Of a stretch of 64,000 nt of DNA, positions 7,762 through 16,794 are shown one piece after another. The number at the start of each line of letters is the position of its first letter. Position 1 is the first letter of the stretch. The stretch lies in the NCBI GenBank assembly GCA_035559995.1, contig DATMAM010000038.1, positions 186,001 to 250,000 of the forward strand, written 5' to 3'. Source of the DNA: DATMAM01 sp035559995. GTDB taxonomy: Bacteria; Desulfobacterota; Binatia; UBA9968. The translations under genes and the position numbers were made by a program. The notes under the pieces are model-generated. The model was not told the DNA's origin, did no database searches, and was given only the letters and a program-made list of their open reading frames with translations.

Positions 7762-8625
7762 TCATCGCCGTGCGCTGGTCGAGGCGCGCGCGCTTCCCGC
7801 TCGCTCGATGAAACGCTTTATCGCGGCGAAGTAAGCGTCGCCGCCGACGATATACGTGTCGTTGTGGCGCGCGCCTGGGATCGCGTAGAACTCCTTCGGC
7901 TCGGGCGCGGCGTCAAAGATTTCCTTTCCCTGACGAAACGGGACGATTTCGTCCTGGTCGCCATGGATAACGAGAACGGGGACATCGATGCGACGGACCT
8001 TTTCCAGGGTATCGTAGCGGGTGCGGATCAACGGCCAGAGCGGCAGAAGCGGAAACGCCGCGCGTGCCATCTCCCGGATTGACGCAAAGGGGGTTTCCAA
8101 GATGAGCGCCAGGCAACCATACTTCAAGGCGGCCTCCGCTGCGACCGCCGCGCCCAGCGAGCGGCCGAAAAAGACAAGCCGCGCGGGATCGACATCCCGG
8201 CGCGAACCCAAGTAGGCAACCGCCGCCGCCGCGTCCTTGTAAAGCCCCTCCTCGGAAGGCTTTCCCTCGCTTCGGCCGTAGCCGCGATAGTCGAAAATAA
8301 AGATATGCACGCCGACTTTGTCGTGCAGGAGCTTTAGATTGTCGACGCGGTGGCCGATGTTGCCCGCGTTGCCGTGAAACCAGACCACGGTGGTCTTCGC
8401 GCCGGGGTGCGGCACAAACCAGCCGTGAAGCCGAAGCCCGTCCTCGGTCGCAAAGTATACGTCCTCAAAACCGAGCCCCGCCCGCGCCGGGGTCTGCTCG
8501 ATTGCGGCTTGGGGATAATAGATGAAGCGATCCTCGAAGCGGCAGCTTGAGAGGAACACGGCGGGGAACGCGCAGAGCGAAAGCAGCTTTGCCTGCCAAA
8601 GCCGCGGCGCGCGCCCGGCTCTCAC
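7762..8625 (-). CDS. Alpha/beta-hydrolase, probable lipoprotein
   Basis: A 287-residue alpha/beta-hydrolase of the ABHD13/BEM46-like group. The family signature is strong: FIYYPQ, the oxyanion strand WFHGNAGN, DYRGYGRSEG, the nucleophile elbow GRSLG, HGDQDEIVPF with the acidic residue, and the catalytic His in GARHND. The N-terminus has a hydrophobic stretch ending LSSC, so it may be lipid-anchored. Start GTG at 8625 overlaps the upstream stop as GTGA; a GTG at 8664 is also in frame. Related enzymes are esterases or thioesterases; the substrate is unknown. Confidence 0.85.
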   Translation of the reverse strand: MRAGRAPRLWQAKLLSLCAFPAVFLSSCRFEDRFIYYPQAAIEQTPARAGLGFEDVYFATEDGLRLHGWFVPHPGAKTTVVWFHGNAGNIGHRVDNLKLLHDKVGVHIFIFDYRGYGRSEGKPSEEGLYKDAAAAVAYLGSRRDVDPARLVFFGRSLGAAVAAEAALKYGCLALILETPFASIREMARAAFPLLPLWPLIRTRYDTLEKVRRIDVPVLVIHGDQDEIVPFRQGKEIFDAAPEPKEFYAIPGARHNDTYIVGGDAYFAAIKRFIERAGSARASTSARR

Positions 8626-9365
8626 GCGCTCGAATCGTCGCGCTCTCGAAACTCTCTCACCCACTGAAAGATCTGACTTCGATAGAGATACGCGATCACG
8701 AGCACGACCGCGGAAATGCCGAGCACGACCGCGGCGGTCACGTAGCGCTCATTGCGAATGCTCGCGCCCTGGACGGTGAGCAGGTAAGTTCCCGGCATCC
8801 GGCCGAGCGTGCACGTAATCAGAAACGTGCTCAGCTTCATCGGGCTCAGACCGAGGAGGTAGCAGAGGTAGTCCTTCGGGAAGCCCGGCATGAGAAAAAG
8901 AAGAAACGAGATCATGGTCCCGGTATTGGTGGTCAAGAAGTTGAATTTTTCGACGATGTCTTTCTTGACGAACTTTTCCACGAAGGGACGGCCGAGAATG
9001 CGCGCGAGCTCGAACGCCAGCCATGAGCCGAAGCTCAGACCGATGGTGGAAAGAAGAAACCCGAAAAGCTGGCCGTAAATGTAGCCGCCGAGAAGGCCCG
9101 TGAGCTCGCCGGGAAGGGGCGAAGCGATCACCTGGAACGCTTGCAGCAGAACGAACATCGCCGAGGAGTAGCTGCCGAAGGAAGCAAGAAAGTGCTTGAT
9201 CTGCTCTTCCCGCGAGCGCAACTGGACCGGATCCTCGATCTCTTCGAATAAGCGCTCAAATTGGGCGAGCGGCTGCGGGCCGTAGCGGCTCAACGCGAAG
9301 ATGAGCACAACCAGCAGAACGAACACCCCCGCCTTGAGCAAAAGCTCGCGTTCTTTGCCTTTCAT
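8622..9365 (-). CDS. TVP38/TMEM64-family (VTT domain) membrane protein
   Basis: A 247-residue protein with about six hydrophobic segments and the VTT (SNARE-associated Golgi/DedA-like) core: SPLPGELTGLLGGYIYG, then FELARILGRPFVEKF, and MPGFPKDYLCYLLGLSPM. Bacterial members are inner-membrane proteins of uncertain function, possibly lipid scramblases or transporters. ATG at 9365 is chosen. It has no Shine-Dalgarno, but a TATATT hexamer ends eight bases before it, so the message may be leaderless. The gene overlaps the hydrolase gene by 4 bp and probably forms a two-gene operon with it. Confidence 0.87.
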   Translation of the reverse strand: MKGKERELLLKAGVFVLLVVLIFALSRYGPQPLAQFERLFEEIEDPVQLRSREEQIKHFLASFGSYSSAMFVLLQAFQVIASPLPGELTGLLGGYIYGQLFGFLLSTIGLSFGSWLAFELARILGRPFVEKFVKKDIVEKFNFLTTNTGTMISFLLFLMPGFPKDYLCYLLGLSPMKLSTFLITCTLGRMPGTYLLTVQGASIRNERYVTAAVVLGISAVVLVIAYLYRSQIFQWVREFRERDDSSA

Positions 9366-9419
9366 CCGGCGGGAATATAGCAGGAGATGAAGAGCGCGCA
9401 AACGCTCGGAGTTATCGCG

Positions 9420-9947
9420 CTAGTGCTTGTATTCGCCCCGGAGCTTCCACTCCAGGCCGTCGATGATGCATTCAACGCTCGCTTGAAGAATGTCCTCGGC
9501 CACCCCGACGGTGCCCCATTGATCCGTGCCGTCGGTAAAGATCGCCAGCACCCGCACCGGAGCCTCCGCGCCTTTTTCCGCCTCCTCCAATTCCTCGGCC
9601 AGCTCGCCGCGGCGGAGCAGACGCACGTCGAACTCCAGAAGTCTCACCTCGGAGAGCTGCGGGTAGTGCTTTTCCAGAACTTTGCGCATCGCGTTGTCGA
9701 TGGCGTGGACCGGACCCGTGCCGCCCGCGGCCACATGCTCGCTCACGCCGAAGATCTCGATGACCACCGAAGCTTCGGTGGAGCTCTGCACGCCCTGGGG
9801 ATCATGAAAATCGACCTGGTCGTCAATCTTGCATTTGAGAACGCGAAACGGTTTGAGATAGTCCTGGCGCTTGCGGATCGCCATCAGCTCAAAAGAAGCC
9901 CAAGCGCCATCCAGGCGAAAGAAGTCTTCCTTCAGATCCCTTTTCAT
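9420..9947 (-). CDS. Stand-alone LeuA/CimA-type allosteric (dimerisation) domain protein
   Basis: The 175 residues match only the C-terminal regulatory domain of 2-isopropylmalate and citramalate synthases, with no catalytic TIM barrel. Matching pieces are WASFELMA (as in the CimA linker), GTGPVHAIDNAMRKVL, and the end WGTVGVAEDILQASVECIIDGLEWKL. In LeuA and CimA this domain binds leucine or isoleucine as feedback inhibitor. The ATG at 9947 has GGAG seven bases upstream and a good context, so it is not an obvious truncation; no synthase remnant lies upstream. It could be a free regulator of a synthase encoded elsewhere, or a ligand-binding protein with another use. Confidence 0.8.
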   Translation of the reverse strand: MKRDLKEDFFRLDGAWASFELMAIRKRQDYLKPFRVLKCKIDDQVDFHDPQGVQSSTEASVVIEIFGVSEHVAAGGTGPVHAIDNAMRKVLEKHYPQLSEVRLLEFDVRLLRRGELAEELEEAEKGAEAPVRVLAIFTDGTDQWGTVGVAEDILQASVECIIDGLEWKLRGEYKH

Positions 9948-10094
9948 AGGCAATCTCCGGTTCGGCGGCTCCTCGAATGCGGCCATTATATCGCCGTCTA
10001 ATAAAATCGCCAGGCGCGAAAATGGTTGTTTAAAAGCGCGCTCTTGTACGCTACTATAGTAGGTGAAAACAGCGCCTTGCGGAGCGAAAAGGCT

Positions 10095-10664
10095 ATGGAG
10101 CGACGGGTTGTCACCGACCGGCTTAACAAGTTCTTTCTCAATCTAACGCGGCAGAGCTTCTGGCAGCTCGGCATCAATGACGCGACGGTCGCCGAGTACG
10201 TCGCGCACGTGCTGACCGACTTCGCGCGCGCGGACCGCCTGTACCAGGTGCGCAGCCGCAAAGGAAAGCGACTCGACAGCGTGGTCGAGATGCTGGCCCA
10301 GGCCGGCCAGCTTCAGGAGCGCGGCGATTCGTTGTTGCGCGAGCGGGAGCTACGGAAATATCTCGGCGATTACATGCTGTTCATGACCGGCATCTTTCGC
10401 TCCTACGTCCAGGGGAAGGACATCTTCGACTTCTACCTCCAAGAAGGAAGAAAATCTTACTGGACCGTTTCCGAGCTGGACCTGTCGCTCTATCGCACCG
10501 GCTTTATTCTTTTTCAGGAGCTGTCGCGAAAGTTCGAGTACTACTCCGGAGCTCTCGATTACATGCGCAAGGCCTACTTTGCTCCCGAGCCCGGCGAGGA
10601 CCCGTTCGCTGGCTTTCTCAAGCAAGTCGAAGGCTGGATCAAGGTCAATCTCACAGAAAACTGA
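10095..10664 (+). CDS. Hypothetical protein, 189 residues
   Basis: I do not recognise this family. The product is soluble, rich in charged and aromatic residues, probably all-alpha, with no signal peptide, membrane segment or metal motif. It contains WQLGINDATVAEYVAHVLTD and a C-terminal stretch YYSGALDYMRKAYFAPEP. A good -10 hexamer TATAGT lies at 10055-10060, so a promoter probably starts here. It is 44 bp upstream of mltG on the same strand and may be co-transcribed with it. It looks like a genuine conserved protein because codon use and length fit the neighbours. Confidence 0.7.
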   Translation: MERRVVTDRLNKFFLNLTRQSFWQLGINDATVAEYVAHVLTDFARADRLYQVRSRKGKRLDSVVEMLAQAGQLQERGDSLLRERELRKYLGDYMLFMTGIFRSYVQGKDIFDFYLQEGRKSYWTVSELDLSLYRTGFILFQELSRKFEYYSGALDYMRKAYFAPEPGEDPFAGFLKQVEGWIKVNLTEN

Positions 10665-10708
10665 AGAGCGCAGAAAATCCCCTCGCGCAAGCGTAACGGT
10701 CCCAAGCC

Positions 10709-11704
10709 GTGAGGCTCCTGCGTCTAAGCTTTGTTTTCGCCGGGCTTTCGTTTCTTCTTTTCTGCCTTTTTTTTCTAGCGTTTTTTTTCCTCCCCGCAGG
10801 CCGGGCGACCGGGCCCATCGAGGTGAGAATCGAACCGGGAGAGTCGTTTGCCTCGGTCACGCACAAGCTCGAAAAGTCGGGGGTCATCTCCAACCGCAGG
10901 CTTTTCTCGCTGGCCGCCGTCTTGACCGGCCGCGATAAGAAGATTCACTGGGGTCTGTACCGTTTCGATATGCCGGTTGCGCCGCGCGAGGTTTTGGAGC
11001 GGATGAGCCAGGGCCGCGGCGTCTTTCGGCGCGTCACGATCCCGGAAGGCTTGACGGTGAGCCAGATCGCGGAGCTTCTCGCCCAGTCGGGCATTGTCGA
11101 TCGCGAGCGTTTTTTGCGCGAGGCGGCAGACCCGTCGCTCGGCATGGGCGGCGCCGGGGTCGAGGGCTACCTGTTTCCCGATACCTATTATTTTGTGCCG
11201 TTTGCGAGCGAGCGGGACGTTCTTGCCGCGCTCGTCGATCGCTTTCGCAAAGCGTTCAACAGCGCGATGCGGCAAAAAGCCGCGGAGCTAGGGCTCACGC
11301 CGCACGAGGTTGTGATCCTGGCGTCGCTGATCGAGAAGGAAACCGCCGTCGAGAGCGAGCGCCCGCTGGTCTCGGCGGTGTTTCACAACCGGCTGCGCCT
11401 CAATATCCCGCTTCAGAGCGACCCCACGGTTATTTACGGGATGAAAAACTTTTCCGGCAATCTCAGGCGCCAGGACCTGCACAGCCAAACGCCGCACAAC
11501 ACCTACGTCATTCGCGGCCTGCCGCCGACGCCGATCTGCAATCCCGGCCTGTCGTCGCTCGAAGCCGCGCTCAATCCGGCGCCGGTGCCCTACCTTTATT
11601 TTGTCTCCAAAAACGACGGCTCGCACGTCTTTTCCGCCACGCTCGCGGAGCACAATCAAGCGGTCAAAAAGTACCAGATCGACCCGGCGCGCCAGGCCCG
11701 ATAG
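10709..11704 (+). CDS. mltG: Endolytic transglycosylase MltG
   Basis: MltG cleaves nascent glycan strands and is thought to set peptidoglycan chain ends. The 331-residue product has an N-terminal membrane anchor (about residues 5-28), a LysM-like segment (VRIEPGESFASVTHKL), EGLTVSQIAELL, GYLFPDTYYF, the catalytic Glu in ILASLIEKET, and VFHNRLRLNIPLQSDPTVIY. The start is GTG at 10709. It acts in the periplasm, anchored in the inner membrane. Length and motif order are standard for YceG/MltG. It precedes the MoxR cluster by 47 bp. Confidence 0.95.
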   Translation: MRLLRLSFVFAGLSFLLFCLFFLAFFFLPAGRATGPIEVRIEPGESFASVTHKLEKSGVISNRRLFSLAAVLTGRDKKIHWGLYRFDMPVAPREVLERMSQGRGVFRRVTIPEGLTVSQIAELLAQSGIVDRERFLREAADPSLGMGGAGVEGYLFPDTYYFVPFASERDVLAALVDRFRKAFNSAMRQKAAELGLTPHEVVILASLIEKETAVESERPLVSAVFHNRLRLNIPLQSDPTVIYGMKNFSGNLRRQDLHSQTPHNTYVIRGLPPTPICNPGLSSLEAALNPAPVPYLYFVSKNDGSHVFSATLAEHNQAVKKYQIDPARQAR

Positions 11705-11738
11705 CGAACCGGGGCTTATGATCGCGCGCGCGGTATTG

Positions 11739-11744
11739 TATACT
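11739..11744 (+). promoter_or_regulatory. -10-like hexamer just before the MoxR operon
   Basis: TATACT ends seven bases before the GTG start at 11752. Transcription from it would begin at or next to the start codon, giving a leaderless message. No good -35 match is visible, and the start has no Shine-Dalgarno. This may be the main promoter of the MoxR-BatA operon. Confidence 0.35.
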
Positions 11745-11751
11745 AGGCGCC

Positions 11752-13080
11752 GTGGGCGAAAAATTCAGCCAGCCACAGCAGGCGCCGGAGCGCGTCGTTG
11801 AGCTTATCGCCGCCCGCCTGAAGAGACACCGCTCGTGGGACTGGGGCTTGGCGCTGTTGCCGCTTGCCGCGGCGCTTCTCTATGTGCCGATCTTTCTTCA
11901 CGCCGCCGGGTTCATCGGCCTCGAAAGCGCGCTGCTGGCAAGCGCGGCGGTCCTGGCGGCAACGCTGCTCCTCCTGGTTGCGGTTGCGGCAAAATCGCGC
12001 CCGGCCCGCGCGCGGGTCGCGCGTTTGATCGATAGCAAAGTCGGCGGAAAAGAGCGCTTTTTGACGCTTGCGACGAGCGACCCGGCGCGCTTGCCGCCGT
12101 CTCTCCGCGACCGCTTGCGCGCGCAGGCGAGCGGCTTGGTTCAGCGTCTCAATGTCAAGGTCCACTTCCCCTACCGGGTAAAAAGGTCGTTTTGGCTATC
12201 TTTGGCGGCGGGGATTGCTTTTCTCGTTCTGTTTCATCTTTTTTTTGAGCTTTACTTGCGCGCCGGCGGCCGCGCCGAGGCGCTGGCAGAGCTCGCGCAA
12301 GGTCTGGCGCAAGATTCTCGCCTGGCGGGGTTTGCAAGCAGGCTCGAAGCATTGCTGCGAAAGCTCGAGGATCCGAACTTGAAACCGGAAGAGAAGCAGT
12401 CGCTGATCGAGCAGATGCGGCAACAGATCGGCGAAGAGAAGGCCTCGCAGCAAGATCGTTCGACGAAAGAATCGCTTGAGCGCGCGGAGCGGGCGCTGGA
12501 AGGCCTGGAGAGGGGAAGCGAGAACAAGGGACAGGGCGAAGGGGGCGGCGGCATCGGCACGAACCTCAAGCAGGACGGCGCCGGCGAAGGCAAGCAGAGC
12601 AAGGGCGACGGCGAGGGACGAGGCGAACGGGCCGCTCTCGCGCAAAAGGAAAAGCAGGACGGAAATCCGATGAAGCCGTCCAAGGGAGAGGAAAAAGAGC
12701 CGCGGCAAGCCGGGAAAGGCGCGGGCGAGAGCCAAAAGCAGGAGCCGAATACCCGGCGCGAAAGCGAGGGGGCGGAGCGGGGCGAGATGGCGGGCAAAGG
12801 CGGAAAAACGCGCGAGGGCGAAGTTCCAAGCGGCCCGGAGCCGGAACGCTTCAAACGGCCCGGCGAGCAGGGCGACAAAGGGCTCCGCGGCGCAGGTTAC
12901 GTCACGGTGGAGCTTCCCGACGAAGGGGGCGGCTTTTTAAAATCAGGGCGGGGCGAGGGAAAAAAGGCGCCGCGGCGAAATCTCTCCGTCAGTAACGCGC
13001 CCCTGCCGCCGGCGACCGCGGCCGGTGGCGCGCAGGAGACGCAGCACGTTCCGCTCGAGTACCGCGGGCTCATTCGGTAG
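11752..13080 (+). CDS. Membrane protein of the MoxR/BatA cluster (DUF4175-like)
   Basis: A 442-residue protein with two hydrophobic segments near residues 31-50 and 60-80 and a third near 145-165. A long soluble part follows, including a highly charged, Gly/Lys/Glu-rich low-complexity stretch from about residue 245 to 380. It resembles the DUF4175-type proteins that precede MoxR in these clusters, but I am unsure of the family. The GTG start is seven bases after a -10-like TATACT. It ends 7 bp before moxR. The low-complexity tail may be a flexible, periplasm- or cytoplasm-exposed linker. Function unknown. Confidence 0.65.
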   Translation: MGEKFSQPQQAPERVVELIAARLKRHRSWDWGLALLPLAAALLYVPIFLHAAGFIGLESALLASAAVLAATLLLLVAVAAKSRPARARVARLIDSKVGGKERFLTLATSDPARLPPSLRDRLRAQASGLVQRLNVKVHFPYRVKRSFWLSLAAGIAFLVLFHLFFELYLRAGGRAEALAELAQGLAQDSRLAGFASRLEALLRKLEDPNLKPEEKQSLIEQMRQQIGEEKASQQDRSTKESLERAERALEGLERGSENKGQGEGGGGIGTNLKQDGAGEGKQSKGDGEGRGERAALAQKEKQDGNPMKPSKGEEKEPRQAGKGAGESQKQEPNTRRESEGAERGEMAGKGGKTREGEVPSGPEPERFKRPGEQGDKGLRGAGYVTVELPDEGGGFLKSGRGEGKKAPRRNLSVSNAPLPPATAAGGAQETQHVPLEYRGLIR

Positions 13081-13087
13081 GGAGCGC

Positions 13088-14098
13088 ATGGAACCGGAAC
13101 GATTTCGCGAAATCTTTCTACGTCTAGAAGCCGAGCTCAAAAAGGTCATCGTCGGGCACGAGGACACGATCCGCAAGGTGCTGATCGCCTTCTTTGCAGG
13201 CGGGCATGTCTTGCTCGAAGGCGTCCCGGGGCTGGGCAAGACGCTGCTCGTTAAATCTCTGAGCCAGGCGCTGGGCCTTTCTTTCAAGCGCATTCAGTTC
13301 ACGCCGGACTTGATGCCCTCGGACATTATCGGCACCCAGGTGCTGGCGGAAAGCAACGGCCGGCGGGAATTCCAGTTCAAGCGCGGGCCGATCTTTGCGC
13401 ACACGGTTTTGGCCGACGAGATCAACCGCGCGACGCCGAAAACCCAGTCCGCGGTGCTGGAGGCCATGGAGGAACGACAGGTCACCGTGATGGGGGAGAC
13501 CTACCCGCTGGAGTCGCAGTTCATGGTCCTCGCCACCCAAAACCCGATCGAGCTCGAAGGGACTTATCCCCTGCCCGAAGCCCAGCTCGACCGGTTCTTC
13601 TTCAAGCTGTTGGTTCACTCGCCGCGGCCCGAAGAGCTCGTCGAGATTCTCAACCGCACGACCGGGACCGAGACCCAGGAAGTGGGTCAGGTGATCGAAG
13701 GCGAGCGCGAAAAAACCATCGATCAGATGAAGCGCCTGCTGCGCGAAGTCATCATCGCGCCGCCGCTCGAAGACTATGTCGTGCGCCTCGTGCACGCGTC
13801 GCATCCGCCGGTTCAGGCGGAGCCCTCGAGCCAGCGGCCGGCGCGCGCGGCCTTTGTGCGCGAGGTCAAAGAATACATCCGCTTCGGCTCGAGCCCGCGC
13901 GGCGCCCAGGCGATCATCCTCGGCGCAAAGGGAAACGCGCTCGTGGAAGGGAGAGTCCACGTGAGCTACGACGACATCGAGGCGGTGATCTACCCTGCGC
14001 TGCGGCACCGTCTGATTCTCAATTTTCAAGCCGAAGCGGATAACGTCAACCCCGATCAGATCATCGCGGCGCTCATTCGCGACGTGCCCAAGGACTGA
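13088..14098 (+). CDS. MoxR-family AAA+ ATPase
   Basis: MoxR ATPases are chaperone-like and work with vWA proteins to activate or insert cofactors, including in stress and envelope functions. The 336-residue product has Walker A GVPGLGKT (45-52), Walker B VLADEIN (107-113), the sensor segment LATQNPIELEGTYPLPEAQLDRF typical of MoxR, and a C-terminal lid. The ATG at 13088 has GGAG at a suitable distance. It sits in the standard order MoxR-DUF58-BatA-vWA with 3-7 bp gaps, so it probably acts on those partners. Confidence 0.95.
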   Translation: MEPERFREIFLRLEAELKKVIVGHEDTIRKVLIAFFAGGHVLLEGVPGLGKTLLVKSLSQALGLSFKRIQFTPDLMPSDIIGTQVLAESNGRREFQFKRGPIFAHTVLADEINRATPKTQSAVLEAMEERQVTVMGETYPLESQFMVLATQNPIELEGTYPLPEAQLDRFFFKLLVHSPRPEELVEILNRTTGTETQEVGQVIEGEREKTIDQMKRLLREVIIAPPLEDYVVRLVHASHPPVQAEPSSQRPARAAFVREVKEYIRFGSSPRGAQAIILGAKGNALVEGRVHVSYDDIEAVIYPALRHRLILNFQAEADNVNPDQIIAALIRDVPKD

Positions 14099-14102
14099 CC
14101 GC

Positions 14103-14993
14103 GTGCTAGCCGCGCCGTTTACGTCGGATTTCTTGAGCCGGCTCGAAGCGCTCCGGCTGATTACGCGCAAGGAGTTTCTCGGCGGCCGCTCCGGCAGCTA
14201 TTCGTCGCCGCGCCGGGGAACAAGCCTCGAGTTTGCCGATTACCGCCGCTACGCGCCGGGCGACGATCTCAGGTATTTGGATTGGGGAATCTACGCGCGC
14301 AGCGACCGGCTCTACGTGAAGCTCTTCCGCGAGGAGGTGGATCTTTTTTCCTATCTGTTCGTCGACGCGAGCGGTTCCATGGGCTACCCGTCGGCGGCCG
14401 AGAAGTTTCTCCCCGCCTGCCATGTCGCGCTTGCGCTCGCGTACGTCGTTCTGGCCAACCACGACCACGTCAAGCTCCACCTCTTAGAAGGGGGGGCGGC
14501 GCGCGTGACCCCGTTCTATCAGGGGCGGCAGAGGCTTGCGGATCTTATCGGCTTTGTCTCGACCGCCGCGCCGCGGGGCGAGATCGACCTTGCCGCGGCG
14601 CTCGCCGAGCAGCTGAAGAAGATCCGCCGCCCCGGCAAAGCCATCATTCTCTCCGACTTTCTCATGCCCGTGGCGGCGTGCCAGCGCGGGCTGAACACGC
14701 TGCGGGCGTTTAACCTGGACATCTGCGTCATTCAGGTCTTGAGCCGGCAAGAAGTGGAGCCGCCGTTTGCGCGCGGCGGCGTGGAGGTCGTCGACTGCGA
14801 GAGCGGCGCCGAGGAAAGGCTGCTCTGGAACGAACAGCTCAGGGGCGACTATCAGAAGGCGCTCGAGCGGCACAGCCGCGAGATTCGCAGCTTCTGCCAT
14901 CAGGCCGGGATCCATTATTCGCTCTACGTGACCGATCAGGAGATGAGCGAGTTCGTGCTCGAGACCTTGCCGGCGATCGGCCTTTTCAAGTAG
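14103..14993 (+). CDS. DUF58 protein (MoxR partner, vWA-like)
   Basis: A 296-residue DUF58 protein. The signature is clear: GSYSSPRRGTSLEFADYR, YAPGDDLRYLDWGIYAR, and the vWA-like metal site FVDASGSMGYP. These proteins pair with MoxR ATPases; the exact activity is unknown. It starts at GTG 14103, 4 bp after moxR, and ends 4 bp before the next gene. No signal peptide or membrane segment is visible, consistent with a cytoplasmic partner of MoxR. Confidence 0.92.
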   Translation: MLAAPFTSDFLSRLEALRLITRKEFLGGRSGSYSSPRRGTSLEFADYRRYAPGDDLRYLDWGIYARSDRLYVKLFREEVDLFSYLFVDASGSMGYPSAAEKFLPACHVALALAYVVLANHDHVKLHLLEGGAARVTPFYQGRQRLADLIGFVSTAAPRGEIDLAAALAEQLKKIRRPGKAIILSDFLMPVAACQRGLNTLRAFNLDICVIQVLSRQEVEPPFARGGVEVVDCESGAEERLLWNEQLRGDYQKALERHSREIRSFCHQAGIHYSLYVTDQEMSEFVLETLPAIGLFK

Positions 14994-14997
14994 CCGT

Positions 14998-16791
14998 ATG
15001 GAGTTTCTCAACCCCACCGCGCTTTACGCGTTCGCGCTCCTGCCGCTCCTTGCGATCCCGTATCTGCTGCGCGCGCGGCCGAAGCGGGTCGTCTTTTCCA
15101 GCCTTGTCATTCTGCGCGACTTGATCGCGCGGCCGCAGGGGCGGGGATGGACCCGGCTCAGACTGCCGCCGATTTTTTTTCTGCAGCTTTTGTTGCTCGC
15201 GCTTTTATTTTTCACGATGGGCGAGCCGGTGCTTTCGCTTCATCCGACGGAGATTGCGCTCGTGCTGGACAACTCGGCGAGCATGCAGGCGCGCGAGGAC
15301 GGAAGGAGCCGCTTCGAGATCGCGCGCGCCGAAGCGAGCCGCCAGATTCGCGGCCTGAGCCCGGGCGCGCGCATCGACTTTTACGTCACCGTGCCCACAC
15401 TCGAGCAGGTTGGCGGCAGGGGGCTAAAGCCGGCGCAGGCGCAGGCGCTGCTGCGGACGCTTCAGCCGTACGATCTCCCGGACCGCGGGCGCGATCCGGG
15501 AGGGATGCTGGCCGCGCTGGCGAAGAGCAAAAACTACGATCGCGTTTTTTTCATCACGGACCATCGCGCGGAGCGGCAGGACGAGATCTTTCGGGTGATT
15601 TCCGTGGGAACGCCAAAAGACAACGTCGCTCTCGGGCCGCTTCGGGTGGCGCCGGCCGCGCTCGGATCGGCGCGCCTGCGGGCGCAAGTCGAGGTGAGAA
15701 GCTTCTCCAGAAAGGAGGAGAAGGTGCGGGTTTCGGTAAACGGCGGCGGAAAAACGCTCGCCAGCCGCGCCGTCGCCTTGCCCGCGGGGGAGGTTTTGGA
15801 AGTCTCCTTCGACGATCTGCCGCTTGCGGCGGATTACGAGGCCGTGCTCGCGGTCGACGACGCTCTGGCGCTCGACAACCGGCGCCTGGCGAGCGCTCCT
15901 TCGGCGAGGGGTTGGAAGGTTCTCGCGGTCTCGCCGCGCCCGCAAGCGCTACAGAGCCTGCGCTCGATTCCCGGGATCGCGCTCACCGCGATTTCTCCCG
16001 CGGACTACGGAAGCTACCAGGGGCGGGACCACGCGCTTGAGATCTTTCACTACTCGATGCCGCAAGCGCTGCCGCCCAGGCACGCGCTTTTTGTTCTGCC
16101 GCCCGCCGATAACCCTCTCGCCGAGCTTGGCCCGGCCGTCCCCGAGCCGGTCATTTCAGCCTGGCAAGCGCCGCATCCGCTCACCGACTACGTCAATTTT
16201 TCGCTCTTTCGCCCTTCTTATGCGCGCGTTCTGGCGCCGCGAACGGTTGCGCAGGCGGTCTTGGAAAGCCCGGCGGGGGCGCTTGCGCTCGCGTTCGAGC
16301 AGCGGGGCTTTCGTTATCTCGTCTTAGGCTTCGATCCGTTTCCTTACCTGGGACGGGAGAACCTCCCGATGTCGATCTTTACGCTGAACGTTCTGCGTTG
16401 GTTCTACGGCGAGTTGGACGCTACCGAGAACGTCGCGGGAGCGCCGATCGCGATTTCGCCGCGGCCGCAGCAAGGTTCGGTCATTTTGCCGAACGGAGCC
16501 AGCGTCGCGCTCAAGGCGAACGCCACCGAGTTCGATGGCACGCTCTTTCAGGGGCGCTACCAGGTGATCCGCGGCGCCGAGAGGGATTGGTTCACGGTCA
16601 ATTTCGATAGCGCGGCCGAGTCGGATCTCCTCAATCCTCTTACGGTCGTCGTGCCCGAAGCGGCGGGAAGTGCCGCCGTCAAGCCCGGCTTGTTTCGACT
16701 CTGGTCGGTCTTGCTTCTCGCGGCCGCGGGCCTTTTGTTGCTGGAGCGCTTCTTGAACCCGCCCTCTTTACGCCCGGCGCGCGCGCGATAG
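14998..16791 (+). CDS. BatA-domain vWA membrane protein
   Basis: A 597-residue protein with the N-terminal BatA signature (FLNPTALYAFALLPLLAIPYLL), hydrophobic segments around residues 8-25 and 55-75, and a vWA domain with MIDAS-like DNSASM. A long beta-rich periplasmic part and a C-terminal membrane helix (LFRLWSVLLLAAAGLLLLE) follow. It belongs to the aerotolerance (Bat)-type membrane complexes served by MoxR. Start ATG 14998 is 4 bp after the DUF58 gene; end is 3 bp before the next gene, so the operon is very compact. Confidence 0.9.
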   Translation: MEFLNPTALYAFALLPLLAIPYLLRARPKRVVFSSLVILRDLIARPQGRGWTRLRLPPIFFLQLLLLALLFFTMGEPVLSLHPTEIALVLDNSASMQAREDGRSRFEIARAEASRQIRGLSPGARIDFYVTVPTLEQVGGRGLKPAQAQALLRTLQPYDLPDRGRDPGGMLAALAKSKNYDRVFFITDHRAERQDEIFRVISVGTPKDNVALGPLRVAPAALGSARLRAQVEVRSFSRKEEKVRVSVNGGGKTLASRAVALPAGEVLEVSFDDLPLAADYEAVLAVDDALALDNRRLASAPSARGWKVLAVSPRPQALQSLRSIPGIALTAISPADYGSYQGRDHALEIFHYSMPQALPPRHALFVLPPADNPLAELGPAVPEPVISAWQAPHPLTDYVNFSLFRPSYARVLAPRTVAQAVLESPAGALALAFEQRGFRYLVLGFDPFPYLGRENLPMSIFTLNVLRWFYGELDATENVAGAPIAISPRPQQGSVILPNGASVALKANATEFDGTLFQGRYQVIRGAERDWFTVNFDSAAESDLLNPLTVVVPEAAGSAAVKPGLFRLWSVLLLAAAGLLLLERFLNPPSLRPARAR

Positions 16792-16794
16792 TCG

